From CAXXFQ01 sp963674475 (GTDB lineage Bacteria > Planctomycetota > Planctomycetia > Pirellulales > Thermoguttaceae), in the NCBI GenBank assembly GCA_963674475.2, contig CAXXFQ010000021.1:1-64000 (forward strand): 64,000 nt of DNA. The letters run 5' to 3'. The notes beneath the pieces are model-generated. The model ran no database searches, had not been told where the DNA came from, and saw nothing but the letters and a program-made list of their open reading frames with translations. The position numbers and the translations under genes were made by a program. This document shows positions 8,568 to 16,197 of this stretch, piece by piece (the stretch's first letter is position 1; the number at the start of each line of letters is the position of its first letter).

Positions 8568-9536
8568 CTACACCCGCTTGATGACCTCGTCGTACAGATG
8601 CGGGACCGTTTGACGATGGTCGCCGCGGACATAAAAACTTTCGCCGCCGTCGGCACAGGTTCGCACGAGGATCGTTTTGTAGGGACGGAAGTAGTAACGC
8701 GGGTCCGACTTGTCGACGGTGGCTTTCAGGTCTTCATCTTCTCCCAGTTGGATCATGTCGAACAACCCGGTGGTGAATTTGCCGATATTTTTCCCTTCTT
8801 GATGGGCGACGTTGCGGGCCATGGTCAGGGCTTTCAGGTAGACTTCCGGTCCCATGACGGCCGATCCGGCGTTGAGGAAGACGCCCCCTTCGAGGTTCAT
8901 AATGCTCTGGGTGTAGACGAGGAAGTCGGTGTAGGTCGCCTGGCCCATCGTGGCCGGGTCGAAGTTCGGGTGTTCGTGGACAATGTCCTGGCCGAACGCG
9001 ACGTGGACGGTGACCGGAACGCCGTATTTGGCACCGGCGGCCAAGACGCTCGTTTCGGCGTACGGAAAATCCCGTTCGAGGATCATGTTGCCCAGCGCTT
9101 CGCCTAGGCCGATTCCCTCTTTGGCCGCGTTGTTGGCCGCTTCGTTGTACAACCCCGTTTCGTTCCAAAGGCCGAACTCACCGGTTCGCACATAGCGAGC
9201 GACGCTTTCACAGGTCTCGCCGATCATGGCCAGTTCGAAGTCGTGGATCGCCCCGGCCCCGTTGAGCGCCAAATGGGTCACGAGTCCCCGTTTCATCAGG
9301 TCGATCGTCAGCGGGCCGTTCCCTTTTCGCAGAACGTGGGCCCCGTAGCAGAACATGACGGCCGCGTCCTTCTTGCGACCTTCGACGATCCGCTCGGCAA
9401 GGATCGGCAGCGCCTTGTGTTCGAACGGCTCGCGCGGCGAATCCGGATAGATCATCATCGACCGGTCGATATCGTGGACCCGTTGTTCGAGCGGTTTGAG
9501 GATCAGACGACTTCGGTCAAAACAAGGAAACGGCAT
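8568..9536 (-). CDS. Deoxyhypusine-synthase-like protein
   Basis: A 322-residue soluble protein that I read as a distant deoxyhypusine-synthase-fold member. The supporting pattern is GPLTIDLMKRGLVTHLALNGAG split with AIHDFELAMIG, an AAGAKYGVPVTVHVAFG strand-helix, and a nucleotide-binding-like GGVFLNAGSAVMGPEV segment, in the order seen in DHS. True DHS transfers the aminobutyl group of spermidine to eIF5A; bacteria lack eIF5A, and bacterial DHS-like proteins can make other polyamine products or have unknown roles. I cannot find the catalytic lysine motif of eukaryotic DHS, so activity is open. ATG 9536 has GGAG 8 bases upstream. It precedes a PfkB kinase in an apparent operon. Confidence 0.6.
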   Translation of the reverse strand: MPFPCFDRSRLILKPLEQRVHDIDRSMMIYPDSPREPFEHKALPILAERIVEGRKKDAAVMFCYGAHVLRKGNGPLTIDLMKRGLVTHLALNGAGAIHDFELAMIGETCESVARYVRTGEFGLWNETGLYNEAANNAAKEGIGLGEALGNMILERDFPYAETSVLAAGAKYGVPVTVHVAFGQDIVHEHPNFDPATMGQATYTDFLVYTQSIMNLEGGVFLNAGSAVMGPEVYLKALTMARNVAHQEGKNIGKFTTGLFDMIQLGEDEDLKATVDKSDPRYYFRPYKTILVRTCADGGESFYVRGDHRQTVPHLYDEVIKRV

Positions 9537-9896
9537 CTTGGCTTCTCCGGAAAAACGAGTAAATCTTTTGGGATTTTTTATGTTTTTTTAAATGACGATG
9601 TTGGCAAGGTATCGGTCTGTTTGCAAAAAAGTCCAAGCAAACAAGCCGTTTATCATAGCAATTTCGGCCAACCGCGAAAAGGAGAGGGCGCACGCCCGTG
9701 GAAAAATCCGCCCGGGAATCATGGCAAAGGCCAAGCGGAGATTTACCTCCTCCTTAGGGGGCCAGGGGCATCCTTTCGCCGGGGCCGGTCGGCTTGCGAA
9801 GTGGGGACGGAACCGTTTCCACGCCGCGATTTCCCTTTTTTGAAAAATCGCAGCGTGTACCGGTCGAAAATTAATCCGTCCCAAAGTAGAAAAAAA
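9537..9896. other. Spacer between pgi and the DHS-like gene
   Basis: About 360 bases, tail side of pgi and head side of the DHS-like operon. It should hold the promoter of that operon. The open frames here (for example 9588-9884 minus) lack ribosome sites and family-like patterns. No clear terminator or repeat was seen. Confidence 0.5.
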
Positions 9897-11300
9897 TTAC
9901 TTTCGAAGAAATTCGTTCATGTGGCGTTTGTACGCCTCGACGCCCGGCTGGCCGTACGGGTTGATCCCGATCAGACGGCCTTCGACGACCGTGGCCAACA
10001 GGAGCATCTGGAACAGTTGCCCCAGGCTCGGCTCGTCCAGCTTCGGCAGGAACAGATCGGCGGTCGGTCGGGCGTCGTCGGCATAGGCCCGGTTGGTCCC
10101 GGCGATCGCGGCGTCCATGATCTCCGGCAACGTCTTTCCGGCCAGTTCGTTGAGCTGGTCCTGGTCGAAGTCGGATTTTTCGAGCGCGATCGAATCGTAC
10201 TTTTGCGACTGGAGGATCAGGTTCGTAATCACCTTGTCGCGTCGACCTTCCTGGTGCTGTTGACCGCGGGAGTGTAGGTCGCGGGTGTTCACGGCCGTCA
10301 GCGGCAGGGCCCCTTGTCCGTCTTTGCCGAGCGATTCGGCCAGCAACTGGTCGTACCACAGGCCGACCGCTTCCATCCCCTTGCCCCAGGTCGAAAGGAC
10401 GCGGGTATCGATCCCCCGCCGGACTTCCAGCAGATGGGAGACGGCCACGTAGTCCAAAACCGGGTTCGAGCCGAGCGGTTCGTTGCGGAAACGCTCATTC
10501 ATCAACGCGGCCCCTTCGAGCAGTTTGACGATATCGAGCCCCAAAATCGCTGCCGGAAGCAGGCCGACCGCGCAGAGGATCGAAAACCGTCCGCCGACGC
10601 CGTCGGGAATCGGGAAGATCGCGTCCTTTTTGCAACCGATCGCCTCGGCCAGACTGCGGAGTCGACTCGGGTCGCCGGTGACCGGGACGACCCAATCGCC
10701 CAGTTGGTCGTCGCCGACCTTTTTACGAAGTTCATCAAGGAACAATCGGAACGAGAGGGCCGTTTCGAGCGTCCCACCGCTTTTGCTGATGACGACAATC
10801 CCACACGGGTCGTCGGTTTGCCGGAACAGGTCGATCAGACCGTGGAGCCCGTCGTTGTCGACGTTGTTTCCTTCGAAGTAAAGTCGGGGGCGTCCGCCTC
10901 GGGCCTCACGCGGCAGTTCGTTGTGATACGGATGGCAACAGGCCTCGAACAAGGCGCGGGCTCCCATGTACGATCCGCCGATTCCCAACACGGCGATCCG
11001 ATCCGTTTTTTCGGCCAACCCCTCGGCGACCGCGATGATTCGGCCCAGCTCGGAGGCCTCTTTTTTCTGTTCGTACTCGTTCAAAAGCCGCTCGGGCAGC
11101 TCCATGAACCCGGCGTCGAGCGGGATTTTCGTCTCGGGTACCGCGCCGCCGGCTTGCCAAAGGGCCAGGTCGTCGAGCGTTTCGGCGCGGGCCGCTTCCA
11201 GTCGCGGGGCGATCCAATCGAGGTCGGCCTGGGCCAGTCCGGTTTCGGGGATGAGGGTTGCGCTCGGGTCATACTTGATTACGGGATACGATAATGACAT
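9897..11300 (-). CDS. pgi: Glucose-6-phosphate isomerase
   Basis: A 467-residue cytosolic sugar isomerase interconverting glucose-6-phosphate and fructose-6-phosphate in glycolysis and gluconeogenesis. Diagnostic segments are all present: VLGIGGSYMGARAL (phosphate and sugar binding), the SIS-domain loop ISKSGGTLET, GVGGRFS, the catalytic region TRDLHSRGQQHQEG, and the C-terminal NPYGQPGVEAYK holding the ring-opening lysine. The length suits the shorter bacterial Pgi group. ATG 11300 has AAAGG 9 bases upstream. It is divergent from the phosphoglycerate mutase gene across a 441-base spacer, so two glycolytic enzymes flank one control region. No oddities were seen. Confidence 0.96.
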   Translation of the reverse strand: MSLSYPVIKYDPSATLIPETGLAQADLDWIAPRLEAARAETLDDLALWQAGGAVPETKIPLDAGFMELPERLLNEYEQKKEASELGRIIAVAEGLAEKTDRIAVLGIGGSYMGARALFEACCHPYHNELPREARGGRPRLYFEGNNVDNDGLHGLIDLFRQTDDPCGIVVISKSGGTLETALSFRLFLDELRKKVGDDQLGDWVVPVTGDPSRLRSLAEAIGCKKDAIFPIPDGVGGRFSILCAVGLLPAAILGLDIVKLLEGAALMNERFRNEPLGSNPVLDYVAVSHLLEVRRGIDTRVLSTWGKGMEAVGLWYDQLLAESLGKDGQGALPLTAVNTRDLHSRGQQHQEGRRDKVITNLILQSQKYDSIALEKSDFDQDQLNELAGKTLPEIMDAAIAGTNRAYADDARPTADLFLPKLDEPSLGQLFQMLLLATVVEGRLIGINPYGQPGVEAYKRHMNEFLRK

Positions 11301-11741
11301 AGTTGTTTACCTTTATGGGACAGGGTTTTTTTCTTGTTTTTTGGTCTATATCAATTCTTGGAACTATCAGAAAAAGAGGCGGTGTCCGACTTGGTTTGCT
11401 GGCGGAAAAAGGGCAAAACGGGCCGGTTGCGGAAGATATGAAAATATGACGTACCGCCGATCGATTTCAAGGCGTCGGTCCCTTCGAATGCCCCGATTTG
11501 CGAAAAACGAGCCTATTGGAGCCGTTTTTTTTGTTTTGAAGCGTCGCCAAAACGCCGTTTCTTGCCGAATATCGCCCGTTTTTCGAAGGTTGTCCCGGGT
11601 GACAACTTGTAACGAAACCGGTATCCTGTGGAAATCGGCAAGTTCGGCCGATAGAAATCAGATAAATACACCTTATATCGTCGGCCTTGGTGACTAGAGG
11701 TCGGGACCGATTCATTTTTTTGAAAATCTAAGGAAAAAACG
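11301..11741. other. Divergent promoter region between pgi and apgM
   Basis: About 440 bases separating two divergent glycolytic genes. The apgM ribosome site (AAGGA) ends it. No gene, repeat or firm promoter could be assigned; the frame at 11467-11715 on the minus strand has no coding signature. Confidence 0.5.
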
Positions 11742-12947
11742 ATGGATACACAAGAGCTGGTACGTTCTCTGATGGACAAGAACGATTCGAAAATCGTCAT
11801 GTTGGTTGCCGATGGTCTGGGCGGATTGCCCCTGAAGCCGGGCGGACCGACCGAATTGGAAGCGGCCAAGACGCCGAATCTCGATAAGATGGCGAAAAGA
11901 GGCATTTCTGGTAACTCTCACCCGATCCGCCGCGGGATTACCCCCGGCAGCGGTCCCGGGCACCTGGGGCTGTTCGGTTACGACCCGCTGAAATACCTCA
12001 TCGGACGTGGCGTCCTCGAAGCGACCGGGATCGGATTTGCCGTGGGGCCCAAGGACGTGGCGATTCGCTGCAACTTCTGCACGCTCGACGCCGACGGCAA
12101 CATTGCCGACCGTCGTGCCGGACGAATCCCGACCGAAGAGAGCGCCCCGCTGGCCGAAATGCTTCGTGAAGTGAAGATTCCCGGGATCGAAATTTTCGTC
12201 GACCCCGTCAAGGAACACCGATTTGTCGTCGTTTTCCGTGGCGAGGGGCTGGGCGGTAACGTCCATGACACCGACCCGCAAAAGACGGGTGTCCCGCCGC
12301 TGGCGCCGGTTGCTCAGAACGCCGAGAGCGAAAAAACGGCCGAAGTGGCCGCCGAATTCTTCGCGCAGGCGAAAAAACTTTTGGCCGACCAGCCGAAGGC
12401 GAACGGGTTGACGATGCGTGGTTTTTCGAAAATGCCGCACATCCCGACTTACGAAGAGGTCTACGGCGTCCGTTCCGCGGCGATCGCCGTCTATCCGATG
12501 TACAAGGGGTTGGCCCAACTGGTCGGCATGTCGATCGAAGGGGAAGCGACCACTTTGGAAGAAGAGATCGACGTCTTGGAAAAGGTCTGGGACGACTACG
12601 ACTTCTTCTTCGTCCACTTCAAGTACACCGACAGCCGGGGCGAAGACGGCGACTTTGACGCGAAGGTCAAGATGATCGAAGAGTTCGACGCGATCATTCC
12701 GCGTGTCGAGGCGCTGAACCCGGACGTCCTGATCGTCACTGGCGACCACAGCACCCCGGCAAAGATGGCCGCGCACAGCTTCCATCCGGTACCGACGATG
12801 CTGGCGGCCGATATCTGCCGCACCGACGCGTGTGAATCGTTTGGCGAGACGGCCTGTTGCACGGGCGGATTGGGTCATTTTGACGCGGTTCACCTGATGC
12901 CGTTGGCCTTGGCCCACGCCGGGCGGCTCGGGAAGTTTGGCGCGTAA
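11742..12947 (+). CDS. apgM: 2,3-bisphosphoglycerate-independent phosphoglycerate mutase, archaeal type
   Basis: A 401-residue enzyme of the alkaline-phosphatase superfamily converting 3- to 2-phosphoglycerate. It belongs to the ApgM (archaeal) group and not to GpmI: the N-terminal metal motif is MLVADGLGG, the nucleophile loop is RRGITPGSGPGHLGLFGYDP, and the second metal site is VTGDHSTP with the later CCTGGLGHF. The FFFVHFKYTDSRGEDGD metal loop is intact. AAGGA lies 7 bases before the ATG. This group is common in archaea, Planctomycetota and some anaerobes. A hairpin follows the stop. Function is secure by motif set and length. Confidence 0.94.
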   Translation: MDTQELVRSLMDKNDSKIVMLVADGLGGLPLKPGGPTELEAAKTPNLDKMAKRGISGNSHPIRRGITPGSGPGHLGLFGYDPLKYLIGRGVLEATGIGFAVGPKDVAIRCNFCTLDADGNIADRRAGRIPTEESAPLAEMLREVKIPGIEIFVDPVKEHRFVVVFRGEGLGGNVHDTDPQKTGVPPLAPVAQNAESEKTAEVAAEFFAQAKKLLADQPKANGLTMRGFSKMPHIPTYEEVYGVRSAAIAVYPMYKGLAQLVGMSIEGEATTLEEEIDVLEKVWDDYDFFFVHFKYTDSRGEDGDFDAKVKMIEEFDAIIPRVEALNPDVLIVTGDHSTPAKMAAHSFHPVPTMLAADICRTDACESFGETACCTGGLGHFDAVHLMPLALAHAGRLGKFGA

Positions 12948-12966
12948 TTGAGAGCCTATTGAAAAG

Positions 12967-12997
12967 ACAGGGGCATGGGACCATGTCCGACCCCTGT
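12967..12997 (+). terminator. Hairpin after apgM
   Basis: CAGGGG (12968-12973) pairs with CCCCTG (12991-12996), with an inner CATGG/CCATG stem. There is no T tract after it, so it may be a processing or attenuating structure instead of a true terminator. Confidence 0.45.
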
Positions 12998-13102
12998 ATA
13001 ATGGAAAAAGGAAAAGGGGGGCGATAGCGCGGGCCGTCGCTCCTTTTTTCTTTTAGAACTTTTTTAGAACCGATTTGTCGTTTTATTCGAGACCATACCC
13101 TC

Positions 13103-14383
13103 ATGACCCTCTACTTCGCCGAAGGTTCTTCGACCACCGATTTGACGCAAGACGATCTGCGTACGGCCCTTTTTTTCGTCTTCGAGCAGCTCGGCCCCAG
13201 ACCGCGCGTTCTCGCTTTGCCGCCGGACTTCACGCGGTTTAACAGCATGGCCGGGCCGTTGACCTGTTTGACGCACGAGTATTACGAGCAGCGGTTGGTC
13301 GATGTCATGCCGGCGCTGGGGACCCATGTTCCGATGCCCGATTGGCAGCTCGAGCGGATGTTTCCGACCGTGCCGAAAGCGTTGATCCGAGAACACGACT
13401 GGCGCAACGACGTCGTTACGATCGGCGAGGTCCCGGCCGAGTTTGTTCGCGAGGCGACCGAGGGGGTTTACGACAAGCCGTGGCCGGCCCAGTTGAACCG
13501 GCTGGTCTGGGAAGGCGGTCACGATCTGATCGTTTCGATCGGCCAGGTCGTTCCGCACGAGGTGATCGGGATGGCCAACTACAACAAGAACCTGTTTGTC
13601 GGGACCGGCGGCGCGTCGGGGATCAATGAGAGCCATTTCATCGGGGCCGCCTACGGGATGGAACGGATGATGGGCCGCGCCGATACTCCGCTGCGACGGA
13701 TCTTGAACTACGCCCAGGACCATTTCTGTGACAAGTTGCCGCTTCTGTATGTTTTGACGGTGATCGGCCCGCGCGATGACGGCTCTCTGGCCATGCGTGG
13801 CCTTTATATCGGCGATGATGTCGAGTGCTTTGAGCGGGCGGCCGAACTGTCGGTCAAGGTCAACTTCACGGTACTTGACGAGGCGCCGAAAAAAGTGGTG
13901 GTCTACCTCGACCCGGAAGAGTTTCACAGCACGTGGCTCGGCAACAAAGCGATCTATCGTACCCGGATGGCGATTGCCGACCGTGGGGAGTTGGTCGTCA
14001 TGGCCCCGGCGGTCGGCACCTTCGGCGAAGACCCGGAGATCGATGCGTTGATCCGAAAATACGGCTATCGCACCACGCCGGAGATCATGAAAAACGTCCG
14101 CGAAACGGACGATCTGCCCGGCAACCTCTCGGCCGCCGCCCATCTGATCCACGGGTCGTCCGAAGGCCGGTTTACGATTACCTATTGTCCGGGAAAGCTG
14201 ACGCGCGAGGAGATCGAATCGGTCGGGTACCGGTACGCCGAACTCGAACCGATGCTCCAGAAGTACGACCCGAAAAAACTCCGCGACGGTTGGAATACGA
14301 CCGCCGACGGCGAGCTGATTTTCTATATCAGTAACCCCGCGCTGGGGCTCTGGGCCGAACGGACCCGGCTGGGGGCGGAGTAG
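13103..14383 (+). CDS. LarA-like (DUF2088) protein
   Basis: A 426-residue protein of the DUF2088/lactate racemase LarA N-domain family. The hallmark PPDFTRFNS (residues about 41-49) corresponds to the LarA DxTR substrate motif. VSIGQVVPHEVIGMANYNKN, FVGTGGASGINESHFIG and the C-terminal VVMAPAVGTFGEDPEIDAL and LIHGSSEGRF segments agree with the fold. LarA enzymes racemise or epimerise 2-hydroxy acids with a nickel-pincer cofactor. The pincer genes larB, larC and larE are not nearby, so substrate and cofactor are uncertain. The ribosome site is weak. It follows apgM on the same strand after 155 bases with a hairpin between, so it may be separately transcribed. Confidence 0.82.
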   Translation: MTLYFAEGSSTTDLTQDDLRTALFFVFEQLGPRPRVLALPPDFTRFNSMAGPLTCLTHEYYEQRLVDVMPALGTHVPMPDWQLERMFPTVPKALIREHDWRNDVVTIGEVPAEFVREATEGVYDKPWPAQLNRLVWEGGHDLIVSIGQVVPHEVIGMANYNKNLFVGTGGASGINESHFIGAAYGMERMMGRADTPLRRILNYAQDHFCDKLPLLYVLTVIGPRDDGSLAMRGLYIGDDVECFERAAELSVKVNFTVLDEAPKKVVVYLDPEEFHSTWLGNKAIYRTRMAIADRGELVVMAPAVGTFGEDPEIDALIRKYGYRTTPEIMKNVRETDDLPGNLSAAAHLIHGSSEGRFTITYCPGKLTREEIESVGYRYAELEPMLQKYDPKKLRDGWNTTADGELIFYISNPALGLWAERTRLGAE

Positions 14384-14410
14384 TTTTAATTTTGAATTTT
14401 TATAGAAATT

Positions 14411-14525
14411 AGGGGGAACCTTTCTGAAGAAAGTTTCCCCCTAAAACCCCCTCCAAAAACTTTTTGGACCGGTGCTGCCGCACCGGCGGGCAGGGCCCGC
14501 GCCCGGACCGGTGCTTCCGCACCGA
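14411..14525 (+). repeat. Intergenic hairpin module, copy 1
   Basis: A strong stem AGGGGGAACCTTTCT/AGAAAGTTTCCCCCT (14411-14442, one mismatch), a CCCCCTCCAAAAACTTTTT stretch, then two short stems GGTGCTGCCGCACC (14471-14484) and GGTGCTTCCGCACC (14510-14523). CCGTTGGTCG follows at 14541. The same order recurs near 31373-31474. It lies between convergent genes and probably also ends both transcripts. Confidence 0.7.
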
Positions 14526-14620
14526 GGACTGAACCCACTTCCGTTGGTCGTTGGTGTTTTTGTAAGAGAAATGCTGTTTCCGACGGGCGTTGGTAGGGTG
14601 AATTGGTTTTGGTCTTGTTT

Positions 14621-15880
14621 CTAGCTTCTTTTCACTCGGTCGGCCAAGACTGCCGTTATGTGTTCCCCTATCGGGAAAACGAACAACACTGCCCGCCCCG
14701 GCGCTTTGCTGCGGAACCGACGTTCCCACTCGTTGGCGTCGATCGCCACGCCCCGTTTCTTCACCTCGACGTGGCCGAGTTTCAGTTCACGTAACCGTCG
14801 CTTCAATTGCTTTTCGTGAAAGGGGAGCGTTTCTCGGACTTCATACGCTCCTAAAAGCGGCTCGTCGATCAGTCGGTCGCCGGTCAAGTAAGCGACCGAC
14901 GGGTTCAATGCGGCAATCGCAAAATGCTCGGCGATCGCTCCGATCAGCCTGGCAGCCAAGACGGACGGGTCGGGCTCGTAAAGATAGGTATTCAACTTGC
15001 CGGTCGTCGGAATCGGCAAATCTCCTTCGCCGACAAACGTCGAAAGATCTTCCGGAACCCGCCACGGCTTTTTCAGAATACTTGCCCGCCGCTTTCCGGG
15101 CGCTTCGACCGCGCGACCGAACCAGGCGATCTGTTGTCGACACTCGCCATTGCGTGAAATCCACTCCCGCTCGGCCACACGGGACCACTCGTCCGGCGTC
15201 GGCGTGGCGGGGGCCAACTTGATTGCCGCGTTGGGGCATTCGGTCAACAGCCGGTCGATCGTCGCCATCGAGGGCTGAAAAAGTTCGGTGTGAATCGTCC
15301 TTCGCCCCTCGGGACGTCGATCCGGGTCGATATGCCAGGCGTCAAAATCCCGTAGTGAAAACGAGTCGGCGTCGGCCACCGTGACGCTTGCGGTGTGTGT
15401 GCGGTTTTCGACCGTTTGAAGATTCGCCTCGGCCAGACACGCGGTGAGGGGATCTTTTTCCACCCCGACCACGTCGGCCCGCTCGGCCAATGACATTAGG
15501 TCGCCGCCGATCCCGCAACACAGATCGGCCACGCGGCTTTCCGAACCGGCCTCTTTGCCGGGAATCAAACGGGCCGCCTTGTATCGGGCGATCCACTGGT
15601 CGGTCGATTGTTCGAACCCTTTCGAGGTGAAAAACATTTGGTCGGCCGCGTCGAATTTGGCACGGGCTCGACGACGCAAGGCGACTTGTTCAAGGACCAG
15701 ATGGGTCTGTTCCGGCGAAAGTTCACGACGCAGCTTGGCGACCAGGGAAACCGATTCGAGGTCCGTGCGGGCCAGCTTTTCCAGCCACGCCGCCCCTCCC
15801 TTGCCAATGAGCCATTTCAGGTCGGCGATTCCGGCCGTCTTCAATAATTGGCTCTTGTTGGTCGCTGGTGGTTTTTTCAA
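14621..15880 (-). CDS. Class I methyltransferase with THUMP-like C-terminal domain
   Basis: A 419-residue SAM-dependent methyltransferase. The N-terminal 110 residues are helical; motif I of the Rossmann core is VADLCCGIGGDL near residue 118, followed by VVGVEKDPLTACLAEAN (motif II acidic residue) and AWHIDPDRRPEGRR, where an IDPDRR stretch sits at the motif IV position. The C-terminal part, ending near LFVFPIGEHITAVLADR, matches the THUMP-like domain found at the C-terminus of this group, suggesting an RNA substrate. The start is a TTG at 15880 with AAGGA 8 bases upstream; no better ATG exists. The exact target is unknown. Confidence 0.83.
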   Translation of the reverse strand: MKKPPATNKSQLLKTAGIADLKWLIGKGGAAWLEKLARTDLESVSLVAKLRRELSPEQTHLVLEQVALRRRARAKFDAADQMFFTSKGFEQSTDQWIARYKAARLIPGKEAGSESRVADLCCGIGGDLMSLAERADVVGVEKDPLTACLAEANLQTVENRTHTASVTVADADSFSLRDFDAWHIDPDRRPEGRRTIHTELFQPSMATIDRLLTECPNAAIKLAPATPTPDEWSRVAEREWISRNGECRQQIAWFGRAVEAPGKRRASILKKPWRVPEDLSTFVGEGDLPIPTTGKLNTYLYEPDPSVLAARLIGAIAEHFAIAALNPSVAYLTGDRLIDEPLLGAYEVRETLPFHEKQLKRRLRELKLGHVEVKKRGVAIDANEWERRFRSKAPGRAVLFVFPIGEHITAVLADRVKRS

Positions 15881-16197
15881 AACGGTTTTCCTTATCCTGT
15901 TTTCTTTCTTTCTCCTCGGCTCGCTTGCGGATCGAAACGGATATTCGGGATGGCTTCTAGTAAAAAATCAAAAGAATCCTGGTCGGGCTGTACCGCCTGT
16001 GCGGCCTGTAGGGGAAGCCCCTGTTTTGGGAGTGATTCCGGTCGGAATGGTCGATTCTCAGATGAGGAGTCCTTTTCGGCTTTTAGTGGCTTTACCGGTA
16101 GTGCGGAAAAACTACCTTTCTCGGCCGTAAACGCCGGATGGGAAGACGGGAGACCTTTTCCCTTTTGGAAAACATTACGTTTTGGGCAGTTAAGACG
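15881..16197. other. Spacer before the WD40 gene
   Basis: About 317 bases between divergent genes. A short GGGGAAGCCCC palindrome occurs at about 16010. The long open frames crossing it (15444-16130 plus; 15892-16209 minus) are antisense shadows without family-like patterns. Promoters for both neighbours should lie here. Confidence 0.5.

Noticed and set aside
8568..9536. Calling the protein a true deoxyhypusine synthase
   Set aside because: The substrate eIF5A is absent in bacteria and I could not identify the catalytic lysine motif, so only a DHS-like fold is claimed.
15444..16130. 228-codon plus-strand open frame opposite the methyltransferase
   Set aside because: Antisense shadow of a clear gene; composition mirrors the real frame.
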